From the NCBI RefSeq assembly GCF_000215085.1, contig NC_015589.1:2740120-2804119 (forward strand): 64,000 bases of DNA, in the 5' to 3' direction. The translations under genes and the position numbers were made by a program. Numbering within the stretch: position 1 is the first letter of the stretch; each line of letters begins with the position of its first letter. Shown one piece after another: positions 36,105 through 44,250 of the stretch. Source of the DNA: Desulforamulus ruminis DSM 2154. Its GTDB lineage: Bacteria; Bacillota; Desulfotomaculia; Desulfotomaculales; Desulfotomaculaceae. A model generated the notes under the pieces. That model was not told the DNA's origin and did not search any database. It saw nothing but the letters and a program-made list of their open reading frames with translations.

Positions 36105-36143
36105 CAATATCCCTACCTTCCACAATACCGTAATCACCCATTC

Positions 36144-36701
36144 CTATTTCTGGGCCCATTCAAAAATGCGCTGAACATCGGATTTGCTCGGAACACTGTG
36201 GGGAAACAGGGCTAACTTTCCTTTAAAAAACAATTTCACGCCTACACCCACATCGTCCAAAAGATGTCCGCTTTTTAGCTTGTACTTCATCAGCATGGTT
36301 CCTTCGTGAACTCGGCCCAATGACTGAGCAGAGTTTAGGAAACATTGATGAAACAGTTGAATGTCTTTTTCTGCCGGGACAACCTTTTCTTCAATGGCCA
36401 TTTCCCGTAAAGCATCCATGACGGACGCAATGCGGATTCCGTTTGGACAACGGGCGCCGCAGGTTTCACAGCCCACGCAGACCCAAATGGCTTTACTTTT
36501 CAGCAGCTCATCCTTTAAGCCAAATTGAATCATCCGCAGCACCTGGTTGGTATCAACCTCTCCGTATTCAGCAATGGGGCATCCGGAGGCGCATTTCTGG
36601 CACTGGAAACAGGCCTCAATTTCCTGTCCGCTGCGTTCTTTAATTTGCTTTGTGAAATTTAGGTCTAGCGCCTGGGAAACTCCATCGGTTATAATATACA
36701 T
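36144..36701 (-). CDS. hdrC: HdrC-like ferredoxin subunit
   Basis: 185 residues. Two 4Fe-4S motifs, CFQCQKCASGCP and CVGCETCGARCP, with a C-terminal helical part; the usual HdrC layout. It passes electrons from HdrA to HdrB. It is the first gene of the leftward hdrC-hdrB-hdrA-hdrA-mvhD-frhB-like operon. AAGGGGGTGG precedes the ATG. Confidence 0.93.
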   Translation of the reverse strand: MYIITDGVSQALDLNFTKQIKERSGQEIEACFQCQKCASGCPIAEYGEVDTNQVLRMIQFGLKDELLKSKAIWVCVGCETCGARCPNGIRIASVMDALREMAIEEKVVPAEKDIQLFHQCFLNSAQSLGRVHEGTMLMKYKLKSGHLLDDVGVGVKLFFKGKLALFPHSVPSKSDVQRIFEWAQK

Positions 36702-37072
36702 AGGTCCACCCCCTTTATTTCATTTCGAATTTACTTTAGTTTAGTTTATCACACGCTATATTTTGAACAAACTCTCAGGGATATTGACTAGACCCTTAAT
36801 AAAGCTAAATTATGGGTTTTAGTCTATATTTTATTGCATTTCGCTATCATTCTTATTTTTTCTCGCCATTACTTTTATCCGATTAATTCAGAATAATTTT
36901 GAAATTCTACAGTCCTTGATTTATAAGGATTTATCCATGGTCCCAGTTTTTATGCTAGCCTATCCTAAATTAAGGTTTATTTCGCCCTCACCATAAATTG
37001 AATAATTTTCGCTTTTGCATTTTCGCTGGCGAAAATCAAAAGTTGCAAAAGGATAAATATGAACACAAAAAA
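36702..37072. other. AT-rich upstream region of the Hdr operon, with a nested hairpin
   Basis: No gene seen. The first ~60 bases should contain the hdrC promoter. At 37012-37051 two nested inverted repeats occur: CTTTTGCA with TGCAAAAG outside, ATTTTCGC with GCGAAAAT inside. Neither is followed by a T run. A weaker dyad, GACTAGACCC with GGGTTTTAGTC, lies at about 36787-36826. Confidence 0.4.
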
Positions 37073-37094
37073 GGCTAGACCTTGTGGTCTAACC
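37073..37094 (-). terminator. Terminator of the 45-codon membrane protein gene
   Basis: Read leftward: GGTTAGACC, loop ACAA, GGTCTAGCC, then TTTTTTG (one G-T pair). Confidence 0.85.
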
Positions 37095-37158
37095 TCCGTC
37101 TATCTCAAATCATAAAACATCCTGATTTAAATTTTAAAAAGGGATCTCATCCCACCGG

Positions 37159-37296
37159 CTATCCCCTTAAAATAAAACCCGCCAGGGGAAGTACAAAACC
37201 AAGCCCTGTTACTACCAGCCAGAATCGAAAATCAAAGCAGGGTTTATTATTGGTTGCCGTGGATTGTAAGTAGTGTTCATAGTCACGTCCTATCAT
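37159..37296 (-). CDS. Small single-span membrane protein
   Basis: 45 residues, unrecognised. A polar, aromatic N-terminus (MIGRDYEHYLQ) is followed by one hydrophobic stretch (about 24-43, VVTGLGFVLPLAGFIL) and ends RG. GGGAGGTG six bases before the ATG and a proper terminator at 37073-37094 argue that it is a real, monocistronic gene. It could be a spore or membrane-stress peptide, but nothing in the sequence shows this. Confidence 0.62.
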   Translation of the reverse strand: MIGRDYEHYLQSTATNNKPCFDFRFWLVVTGLGFVLPLAGFILRG

Positions 37297-37480
37297 AAGA
37301 ACACCTCCCTGTATTCTGTATACACAGTATATCCCTTTCCTTTCTCTGGGTAAAGTTCATTTATTCACAAGCTTTTGCCTTAAATTGCCTTGATCCTTAA
37401 AGATGATGAGACTCCTTTATCTTACGCCTATTTGCTCACTGATTGAATGGCTTTGCAGACTCCTATAAGGATGAAGAAAA

Positions 37481-37502
37481 CGGTCCACAGGATTGTGGAC
37501 CG
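37481..37502 (-). terminator. Terminator of the SASP gene
   Basis: Read leftward: CGGTCCACA, loop ATCC, TGTGGACCG, then TTTTC. Confidence 0.88.
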
Positions 37503-37519
37503 CTCCTTATCAGGGAAGT

Positions 37520-37678
37520 TTACAACATGCTGCGCTCCGCCCTTTGTATCGCCAGCTTCACAAAGTTACCGCACTCTCTCGAGGTCAGGTTCCCATAGTC
37601 ACTGCCTTGGATACGATCAGCCACGCCCATCTCCTGGGCCAACTCATATTTCAGGGCATCACTCATATATTTACTCAT
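37520..37678 (-). CDS. Alpha/beta-type small acid-soluble spore protein
   Basis: 52 residues. KYELAQEMGV and LTSRECGNFVKLAIQRAE match the two conserved blocks of alpha/beta SASPs, which coat and protect spore DNA. It is shorter than the classical 60-70-residue forms, has no glycine-rich linker and carries a Cys in the second block, resembling SspF-like variants. GGGGGG lies before the ATG. It shows that the host forms endospores. Expression from a sigma-G promoter is expected but I could not assign one. Confidence 0.85.
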   Translation of the reverse strand: MSKYMSDALKYELAQEMGVADRIQGSDYGNLTSRECGNFVKLAIQRAERSML

Positions 37679-37820
37679 GTTTTACCCCCCCTCACTATTA
37701 AATTGACCCTCCTGGGCACACTCTATACAGGCAAAATGTTTTTCTAGACTTTTTTACTTTAAGGGTCAATAATTGAAGTATTGGAGCAAACAAAACAAAA
37801 ACGACAGCAGGAGATCAATC

Positions 37821-38579
37821 ATGTCAAAAACATTAATAAAGGAAATGTTAACCCAAGTTACCCGTGCCATCGCCCATTATAAAATGATTGAACCCGGAGA
37901 CCGGGTGGTGGTGGGACTTTCCGGGGGTAAGGACAGCAGTGCCCTACTGTTTTGTCTAAACCGCTACCGCCAAAAATATTTAAAAAAAATTCCCTTTGAA
38001 CTTCATGGCGTTCATTTAGATATGGGTCTGGGCGCGGACATTGCACCTTTAAAAGAGTACTGCCGCCGTTTGGAAATCCCCTTGACTATTAAGCCAACGG
38101 ATATTGCCACCATTATTTTTGATATCCGCCAGGAGACCAACCCCTGTTCCCTTTGTGCCACCTTGCGCCGGGGAGCCCTTTATAATACCGTCAATGACCT
38201 GGGTTTTAATAAAGTGGCCTTGGCTCATCATCTGGACGATACCATTGAAACTTTTTTTATGAGCTTGCTGTACAACGGAAATCTGAAAACCTTTTCTCCT
38301 AAAACCTACCTGGACCGCTCGGATCTCACCCTGATTCGTCCCTTTGTTTACGTTACCGAGGGCCAGATCCTGGAATTAGTGGCCCAGGAAAATATCCCGG
38401 TGGTTCATAATCCTTGCCCGGCGAACAAAAAAACCAAGCGGGAGGAAACCAAGCAATTAATTGAGGCGCTGTCTCAACAGTATCCCGACATCCGTGAAAA
38501 GTTTTTAACTTCACTGCACAACTTCAATCCGAAAAATCTCTGGCCGGAAAAAGAAAACAAGAAAGGCCGCTGGGGTTAG
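37821..38579 (+). CDS. TtcA-family PP-loop tRNA thiolation enzyme
   Basis: 252 residues. The PP-loop ATP-binding motif SGGKDSS is followed by NPCSLCATLRRGAL (the C-x-x-C that holds the iron-sulfur cluster in TtcA) and ALAHHLDDTIETF. These enzymes adenylate a tRNA cytidine and insert sulfur (2-thiocytidine 32). The third family cysteine may be that in NPCPANKK. GGAG before the ATG at 37821 selects it over an upstream TTG at 37773. Confidence 0.85.
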   Translation: MSKTLIKEMLTQVTRAIAHYKMIEPGDRVVVGLSGGKDSSALLFCLNRYRQKYLKKIPFELHGVHLDMGLGADIAPLKEYCRRLEIPLTIKPTDIATIIFDIRQETNPCSLCATLRRGALYNTVNDLGFNKVALAHHLDDTIETFFMSLLYNGNLKTFSPKTYLDRSDLTLIRPFVYVTEGQILELVAQENIPVVHNPCPANKKTKREETKQLIEALSQQYPDIREKFLTSLHNFNPKNLWPEKENKKGRWG

Positions 38580-38580
38580 G

Positions 38581-38645
38581 CCCGGGATACAAGCTGAATC
38601 CCGGGTTTAAGGAAGGCAGCCGGCAAAATTTGCCGGCTGCCTTCC
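38581..38645 (+). terminator. Two tandem hairpins after the TtcA-like gene
   Basis: CCCGGGAT / ATCCCGGG at 38581-38605, then a 17-bp stem centred on 38628 (GGAAGGCAGCCGGCA with its complement). The second is by far the stronger. T runs are weak. Confidence 0.75.
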
Positions 38646-38758
38646 TGTTATACTGCTATTTTTACATCTTCCCAACAGCATCGAATTCCAATGTCCCGGT
38701 AGCGAATCAAGGTCTTTTGTTCCGTCGTGTCAGCACATTGAATTTGCACTGAAATATT

Positions 38759-39237
38759 CTACAATCGCACCACTAAACAAGCAGGTTTTTTATATATTTT
38801 TTGCCCCAGTACCGCTTTGATATCCGCTACGGTTAACTCCTTCAGTGAGCGTTGAACAATCGTAGGAGCATCGTATTCATCCAGCCAGATATTCCATAGT
38901 TCGATTTCAGCGGCTGTTTTCAAATGCTCTGCAATATACTCCAGGAGTTGTTCCGCCCGCTTTTCTGTGAAATTCCACTGCAGAGAAGAATGAAAGCGCT
39001 TATCCGAATACTGTCCGACATTTGTGGAATCACCTGTAATCTCTATATCGCCCAGGCAGTCCTCATCCGGCGCATAAAGAACAATCTTCTCTTTGCGGTC
39101 GATGGCCATATCTGCGGAATACCAATTGGGCAGGGAAGGCCTCTTGCTTCCGCCTCCTCGATGGATAACAGCTCGATATTCTTGTTTTCCACTGCCTTCA
39201 GTGGGCTGTCGCTGGCTAAGAATTGATAGAGACTCAC
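38759..39237 (-). pseudogene. Small conserved protein gene with a frameshift
   Basis: Two frames make one protein. From the GTG at 39237 (GGGGG upstream): SLYQFLASDSPLKAVENKNI, then ELLSIEEAEARGLP. A one-base shift around 39128-39145 (within CCTTCCCTGCCC, read leftward) leads into LPNWYSADMAIDRKE, and the second frame runs to 38759 with EERAEQL-like and ELWNIWLDEYD segments. I recognise the general shape of a conserved Firmicute protein of unknown function. The gene directly downstream of the DUF3885 gene may form a pair with it. A sequencing error remains possible. Confidence 0.65.
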
Positions 39238-39269
39238 GCTTTTCCCCCTTGTTCCATGTTATTCTAAAG

Positions 39270-40412
39270 CTACCTTGGAAGCATACCCCATCCTTTTCTA
39301 CGTCGATGCCATTCGTTCCAAAAAGCTTGGTAGCCATTTTTATCTAAATCATGGCCGGTTCTTTTGGGCAAGGATTTTTGATAAAAGGCTTCCACCCCAT
39401 CGGCAAACCGGCAAATTTCTTTGCGGTAAAGAGATAAGTTCAGGAGAGTTTCCCTCCCGCTCGGTGTGATGAGGCGTATTTGATCCCCCTCATGCCGCAC
39501 CGTCCAATCAATACCGTTCTCACATCCGCTGATGGTCACCTCGTCCAGCGTCTCTTTTGCGCACAAGCTATGACCGCAGCAGGGAAGCATCTGTTCGCAA
39601 TAGGTCGGCTGATGGTCCTCTGTCAAGGTTTTCAGCATCCGCAAAGCGGCTGCACTGACGGCGCAAGGGTAGGAAAACACTTCCGCGCCGATGGTCACAG
39701 AGGTTATCCCGTGCAGGCATAAATCCTGCGGATCATCCCCGCCATTGATCCAGTGAAAGGCTTCCGTGCCAATAGAAAAGAGGAATTCCTCGCCCGGGAC
39801 ATCATCATGCTCTGGCCCGATGTACGCAAATAAAGTTTCATCCGGCGTGTAAACCGTAAGCCCCCGGTCGTCGTAAAGATGAAAGATACAGGCGGAATCC
39901 ACATCCACGACAAACACCTTGGATGCAAGAGCATATTGACCGCCAATATCCGAAAGAATGATTTCACGGAATAGGCGCTCCGTATCAATCCCCTTTGCGG
40001 CATACATCCTGCGGGTGCAGGTATGGCATTCGTTGTTTACATCTTGTCCGGTGGGGAAGCCGCCCTCCACCGGACGGTGCTTCCATTGAAAAATATCGGT
40101 TTCAGCTTTGCTGGATGCCATCAGGCAGCTTTCAAAAAAGTCAATTTCATTCGTGTTTTTTTCATTGTATGCATCCTCATAGACTACAAGCAGGTGCTTC
40201 CCAAAAGGCAGTCTTCCATACAGTTCAGCAGCAATTTGCAAGCATTGCTCCACATAGCCGGAGCTCACGCCCGCTCCAAAACTTTCCGGTCTATAAGGAC
40301 TACCCGGAGCCAGTCGCTGATGCAGTGCATAGGGGGACGTCAACTGAAACAGGATGCCGTCATAGTTATTGTGCTGCTCCAATACCGCCTGTAACTGTTT
40401 TTTTAGCTTCAT
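39270..40412 (-). CDS. DUF3885-domain protein
   Basis: 380 residues. The N-terminal half (about 1-205) resembles DUF3885: RLFREIILSDIGGQYALAS followed by IFHLYDDRGL near its end. The C-terminal half (210-380) is unassigned, with several Cys and a Trp-rich end. DUF3885 proteins are often found near polymorphic-toxin or immunity loci, but no toxin gene is visible here. The frameshifted gene begins 32 bases downstream on the same strand, so they are probably co-transcribed. A perfect 15-bp palindrome lies about 120 bases upstream of the start. Confidence 0.68.
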   Translation of the reverse strand: MKLKKQLQAVLEQHNNYDGILFQLTSPYALHQRLAPGSPYRPESFGAGVSSGYVEQCLQIAAELYGRLPFGKHLLVVYEDAYNEKNTNEIDFFESCLMASSKAETDIFQWKHRPVEGGFPTGQDVNNECHTCTRRMYAAKGIDTERLFREIILSDIGGQYALASKVFVVDVDSACIFHLYDDRGLTVYTPDETLFAYIGPEHDDVPGEEFLFSIGTEAFHWINGGDDPQDLCLHGITSVTIGAEVFSYPCAVSAAALRMLKTLTEDHQPTYCEQMLPCCGHSLCAKETLDEVTISGCENGIDWTVRHEGDQIRLITPSGRETLLNLSLYRKEICRFADGVEAFYQKSLPKRTGHDLDKNGYQAFWNEWHRRRKGWGMLPR

Positions 40413-40735
40413 CGGTTGATCTCTCTCCCATCAAAACCCATCATGGAATCGTCATCCTAATTCAGATTGGTTGCCATCCTCGTAAATCCTCATATCACAT
40501 AAATATACCGTCTCAGCATACTTCCGCTGTTACTTTACGAATCGTAAAATAAGGAAGCGAAGATCATTAAATTCCTTCTATTCCCGAAGGAAACTTATAG
40601 ACACCCTCCCGGCCTTCCTTGCTCTCTTTGTGGGTACTTGCTGATTTCAATGTGCTTTATTCACTTTAATCCTTTGCCTTCAAACACTTTTTTTCCTAAC
40701 ACCGGGTCTATACCGTTACATTAAGTTTTGTATAG
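40413..40735. other. Intergenic region upstream of the DUF3885 gene
   Basis: About 320 bases, no gene seen. It should hold the leftward promoter of the DUF3885 gene; it includes the palindrome at 40534-40548. Confidence 0.4.
40534..40548. promoter_or_regulatory. 15-bp palindrome, possible operator
   Basis: TTTACGA, central A, TCGTAAA: a perfect dyad upstream of the DUF3885 gene. Size and symmetry suit a small dimeric repressor. Confidence 0.4.
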
Positions 40736-40775
40736 TAAAGCCTCTTGCCAACGTTTAAAATGGCAAGAGGCTTTA
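40736..40775. terminator. Hairpin downstream of sepF
   Basis: TAAAGCCTCTTGCCA (40736-40750) pairs with TGGCAAGAGGCTTTA (40761-40775). It is 48 bases beyond the sepF stop. Confidence 0.75.
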
Positions 40776-40822
40776 TGTTAACATCACAGTTACTCTCTGT
40801 GGAGCGGCTACACATAATGAAA

Positions 40823-41302
40823 TTAAGCGGATTCGGATTTAAACCAACGGGTAGCGGCCTTTGCTTCGGGCGATTCGGTATCCTGCGTAAAGTTTCTCAG
40901 GTCTCCCGCACCAATAATGTCCACTCCGCTGGGAACAAACAGGAAAATCTCCCCGCTTACTTTTTTGGCGGAACCATTTAAGGCAAAGGATACGCCGCTG
41001 GCATAATCCAAAATACGCTGAGCTTCTTCGGGCTGAACCTGAGAAAGATTGACAATCACCGGCTGGCCGCCTTTCAGATGCTCTGCCACCACCTGGACAT
41101 CCGTAAAGGTTTTGGGCTGGGTGGATACGATTTTGGTTTGGCGGCTCGGAGGTACGGCTGCCAGCTCTGGACGGGCACTTAGTTTGCTCCGGATACCCGA
41201 TTCTTTGATATTCGACAGCTCCGGCCCCTTTTCAGGAATCTCTTCTTCCACTTCTTCAAAACCTATAAAACTAAGGAACTTGTCCACAATTTTACTCGAC
41301 AA
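40823..41302 (-). CDS. sepF: SepF, FtsZ-anchoring cell-division protein
   Basis: 159 residues. SepF tethers FtsZ to the membrane in Gram-positives. The N-terminal amphipathic segment is VDKFLSFIGFEEVEEE, followed by a charged linker and the core domain (about 75-150) with GGQPVIVNLSQVQPEEAQRILDYASG and IFLFVPSGVDI. The start is the TTG at 41302 (AGGAGAGGG upstream); the frame extends further but that extension would spoil the membrane-binding helix. Here it stands alone, not in the ylm cluster. Confidence 0.93.
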   Translation of the reverse strand: MSSKIVDKFLSFIGFEEVEEEIPEKGPELSNIKESGIRSKLSARPELAAVPPSRQTKIVSTQPKTFTDVQVVAEHLKGGQPVIVNLSQVQPEEAQRILDYASGVSFALNGSAKKVSGEIFLFVPSGVDIIGAGDLRNFTQDTESPEAKAATRWFKSESA

Positions 41303-41485
41303 AAGACCCTCTCCTTTCAGCCAGATCGCCAAATGATTGATCTGGTATACATAAAACGAGCTATACTGGTATCATACGGAAAAAATTACTAATTTTCTAT
41401 AGGACGAAAGCCCTATTTACAAGTGATGAAATTCCTGATTCCCTGGGCAAACTAGATTTGAATCGGTAAAAAGGAGGTATTTGAT

Positions 41486-41743
41486 GTGGCAGATTACCAC
41501 GTAACTCTTTTTGTATCCCCCTGGAAGCAATCTGAATGTGATCAGGCCAGGAAATATCTTAAGGAAAAAAACCTTCATTTTGAAGAAAAAAACATCCAGG
41601 ATAGCGGCGCCAAAGGAGAACTGCTGCAGAAAACGGGCCGTGATGAATGCCCGGCCATTGATGTAAACGGTCATCTGGTGATAGGTTACCTGCCCCATAA
41701 ATGGGATCACCTTCTTAGCCAGGAACCTCTGGAACTCACTTAA
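41486..41743 (+). CDS. Glutaredoxin-like protein lacking the first active-site Cys
   Basis: 85 residues with the thioredoxin/glutaredoxin secondary-structure pattern: HVTLFVSPWKQSECDQARKY, cis-Pro region DECPAIDVNG, final helix. The usual C-P-x-C is replaced by W-K-Q-S-E-C, so only one Cys remains at the active-site position. It may be a monothiol or non-catalytic member. AAGGAGG sits before the GTG at 41486. Confidence 0.7.
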   Translation: MADYHVTLFVSPWKQSECDQARKYLKEKNLHFEEKNIQDSGAKGELLQKTGRDECPAIDVNGHLVIGYLPHKWDHLLSQEPLELT

Positions 41744-41756
41744 AAATAAAAAAGAA

Positions 41757-41857
41757 TAGAACACGGATTTTACGGATTTCCACGGATTCTCACGGATTGA
41801 ATTAATATTTAAATAAGATCCGCGCAAATCCGTATTATTCGTTCAATCCGTGTTCTA
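41757..41857. repeat. Dispersed CGGATT palindromic repeat, copy 2
   Basis: Arms TAGAACACGGATT (41757-41769) and AATCCGTGTTCTA (41845-41857) are complementary. The left arm has four CGGATT units at about 10-11-base spacing. The homology with copy 3 continues past the right arm (TTATTAGCCG, then TTGGCGCG at 41898-41905). Confidence 0.88.
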
Positions 41858-42105
41858 CTTCTTATTAGCCGATTGTTTTGTGTTATTTCCTTATTCCTTG
41901 GCGCGTTTTTTTATGTCGTTTCCTACTCTCTTTTAAATTGGGAAACCCCACCGAAATCTCTCATAATTATTTTTAAATGATAAAGAGGATTTTGTCCTTT
42001 TGAATCGAATTTTTGATATTTGGAAAAAAATATCTGGCATAATCCTACCTGAATCAGTATACAACAAGGCGGTGCTGCCGGAACACAAGGAGGCAGTCGA
42101 ACCAC

Positions 42106-42744
42106 ATGCAAAACCTTACCATTCTTCGTCATCCTCTGGTAGATGAACAAGTTGGCAAACTGCGTGATAAAGAAAGTGATATTGTAGCCTTTCGTTCGAG
42201 CATTACCCGTTTAGGATACCTGTTGGCTGTAGAAGCCTTGAAAGATGCGCCGGTTTTTGAATCCAAAGTCACCACCCCCATGGAAGTTGAATCTCCGGCC
42301 ATCATCCTAAAGGATGAAAAAATCTTACTGGTTCCCATCCTTAGAGCCGGTTTGGGCCTGGTTGAAAGCTTCTTAACCTTCCTGCCCAAGGCCAAGGTGG
42401 CCCATATTGGTATGTCTCGGGATCATGAAACTTTAGAGGCCAAACTCTACGTTAACAGCCTTCCCCGGAATGTTGCGGATTTTGAACAAATTATTGTGTT
42501 GGATCCCATGCTGGCCACCGGCAACAGTTGTGTTAAAACCCTGGAAGTCCTTTCAGGAGCCGGTATTGAGCATCATAAAATAAAAGTGGTCTGCGCCTTC
42601 TCCGTAAAAGAAGGAATCAATCAAATTGCTGCAAGATTTCCGGATGTAAAAATTGTTACCGCCACTTTGGATCCAGTTCTTAACAATATTGGCTATATTT
42701 CCCCGGGTTGTGGGGATGCCGGAGATCGGTTATACTTACTGTAG
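42106..42744 (+). CDS. upp: Uracil phosphoribosyltransferase
   Basis: 212 residues. It salvages uracil with PRPP to UMP. The phosphoribosyl-binding loop LDPMLATGNS and the C-terminal uracil-binding GYISPGCGDAGDRLY are intact, as is ILRAGLGLVES. AAGGAGG precedes the ATG at a long spacing. It lies upstream of uraA in the same direction, which is functionally coherent, with an attenuator-like element between. Confidence 0.97.
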   Translation: MQNLTILRHPLVDEQVGKLRDKESDIVAFRSSITRLGYLLAVEALKDAPVFESKVTTPMEVESPAIILKDEKILLVPILRAGLGLVESFLTFLPKAKVAHIGMSRDHETLEAKLYVNSLPRNVADFEQIIVLDPMLATGNSCVKTLEVLSGAGIEHHKIKVVCAFSVKEGINQIAARFPDVKIVTATLDPVLNNIGYISPGCGDAGDRLYLL

Positions 42745-42776
42745 CAAAAATTGGATAAAACCTACCGTTTTTTGGC

Positions 42777-42885
42777 ACCTTTAAGTTAGTACAGAGATAC
42801 TAATAAGGTAGCGGTTAAGAGGGATACACCCGTATCCTGACTGAAAAGCGCGCTCCTTACAGAACTCTGTAAGGAGCTTTTTATA
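42777..42885 (+). promoter_or_regulatory. PyrR-type RNA attenuator upstream of uraA
   Basis: A hairpin TTAGTA, hexaloop CAGAGA, TACTAA (42786-42803) sits on a lower stem ACCTT / AAGGT (42777-42781 with 42805-42809), with an asymmetric internal loop TAAG on the 5' side. This is the shape of a PyrR-binding loop (hexaloop CNGNGA). Downstream an intrinsic terminator, GCTCCTTACAG / CTGTAAGGAGC (42852-42877) plus T run, precedes uraA. The AAGGTAGC at 42805-42812 could instead pair with GCTCCTT of the terminator, a plausible antiterminator. High UMP would then reduce uraA transcription. Confidence 0.68.
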
Positions 42886-42914
42886 TGATAAAATAACCAA
42901 GGAGGAACCGGGAA

Positions 42915-44195
42915 ATGGCTAGACGAGAAATTCAAGTGGATGAAAAACTCCCTCTGTTGCAAACCCTGCCCCTAAGCTTTCAGCACTTATTTGCCATGTT
43001 TGGATCAACCGTATTGGTACCGATTATTTTCGAAGTGAATCCTGCCACTATTCTTTTATTTAACGGAATTGGCACTCTATTGTATTTATTCCTATGTAAA
43101 GGCCGCATTCCCGCCTATCTGGGTTCCAGCTTCGCCTTCCTGGCGCCGGTTCTGCTGGTGCTCGGCAAATACGATTACAGTGCTGCCCTGGGTGGATTTA
43201 TCGCGGTGGGCTTCATCTTTACAGCGGTGGCTTTAATTGTCCAGGCGGTAGGCACCAAGTGGATTGATGTGGTCTTCCCGCCGGCTGCCATGGGCGCCAT
43301 TGTGGCGGTCATCGGCTTGGAATTGGCCCCGGTAGCGGCTCAAATGGCCGGTTTGGCTGCGGCAGACGCCACTATCAAATACGTTCCTGATCCCAAGGTC
43401 ATTACGGTTTCCATGTTCACCTTGGGCGTTACCGTCTTGGGTTCCGTGGTCTTCCGCGGTTTTCTGGCCATCATCCCCATTCTTATCGGCATTATTTCCG
43501 GTTACGTGTTGTCCATCTTTATGGGTTTGGTCAGTCTGGCTCCCATTGCGGAAGCCAAATGGATTGCCATGCCGACCCTCTACACCCCTTCCTTTAATTT
43601 AAATGCCATTATGATTATTATCCCGGCTGCCCTGGTGGTAATTGCGGAACACGTTGGTCACCTTTTTGTCACCAGCAACATTGTTGGCCGGGATTTAGCC
43701 AAAGATCCCGGTTTGCACCGCTCCCTTCTGGGGAACGGCTTGTCCACACTGTTTTCCGGCTTTTTCGGTTCCACCCCCAACACCACCTACGGTGAAAACA
43801 TCGGTGTACTGGCCATCACCAAGGTTTACAGTGTCTGGGTGATCGGCGGCGCGGCTGTTCTGGCCATCATCCTGTCCTTCGTAGGGAAGCTGGCCGCAGC
43901 TATCCAGAGCATCCCCACCCCGGTCATGGGCGGCGTATCCCTGCTGTTGTTCGGTATTATTGCCGCTTCCGGTATTCGCATGCTGGTTGAGGCAAAGGTA
44001 GACTACAGTAAAGCCTCCAACCTCATCCTTACTTCCGTAGTATTAATCATTGGCGTAAGCGGGGCGCAAATCCAGCTCGGCGCCGTCAGCCTCAAGGGTA
44101 TGGGCCTGGCCACCGTGGTTGCCATTCTCCTGAGCATTTTGTTCCGGGTTCTGGAGAACCTGAAACTCAACAACGAAACCGACGGCAATCCTTAA
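42915..44195 (+). CDS. uraA: Uracil permease (NCS2 family)
   Basis: 426 residues, about 14 TMs. It imports uracil with protons. LFAMFGSTVLVP, PAYLGSSFAFLAP, IAEHVGHLFVTSNIVGRDL (with the substrate-binding Glu/His) and GSTPNTTYGENIGVLAITKVYS are typical of UraA. AAGGAGG precedes the ATG. It works with Upp and its own terminator is split by an IS element. Confidence 0.96.
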   Translation: MARREIQVDEKLPLLQTLPLSFQHLFAMFGSTVLVPIIFEVNPATILLFNGIGTLLYLFLCKGRIPAYLGSSFAFLAPVLLVLGKYDYSAALGGFIAVGFIFTAVALIVQAVGTKWIDVVFPPAAMGAIVAVIGLELAPVAAQMAGLAAADATIKYVPDPKVITVSMFTLGVTVLGSVVFRGFLAIIPILIGIISGYVLSIFMGLVSLAPIAEAKWIAMPTLYTPSFNLNAIMIIIPAALVVIAEHVGHLFVTSNIVGRDLAKDPGLHRSLLGNGLSTLFSGFFGSTPNTTYGENIGVLAITKVYSVWVIGGAAVLAIILSFVGKLAAAIQSIPTPVMGGVSLLLFGIIAASGIRMLVEAKVDYSKASNLILTSVVLIIGVSGAQIQLGAVSLKGMGLATVVAILLSILFRVLENLKLNNETDGNP

Positions 44196-44250
44196 ACATC
44201 CAGACAAAAGCTCCCCGAAATGAACTGAACCCGAAATGTTGGACAGATAA

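Noticed and set aside
41757-41857. CGGATT repeats as a CRISPR array
   Set aside because: Units are 6-8 bases at ~10-base spacing and form one palindrome. There are no constant repeats with unique 30-base spacers and no cas genes.
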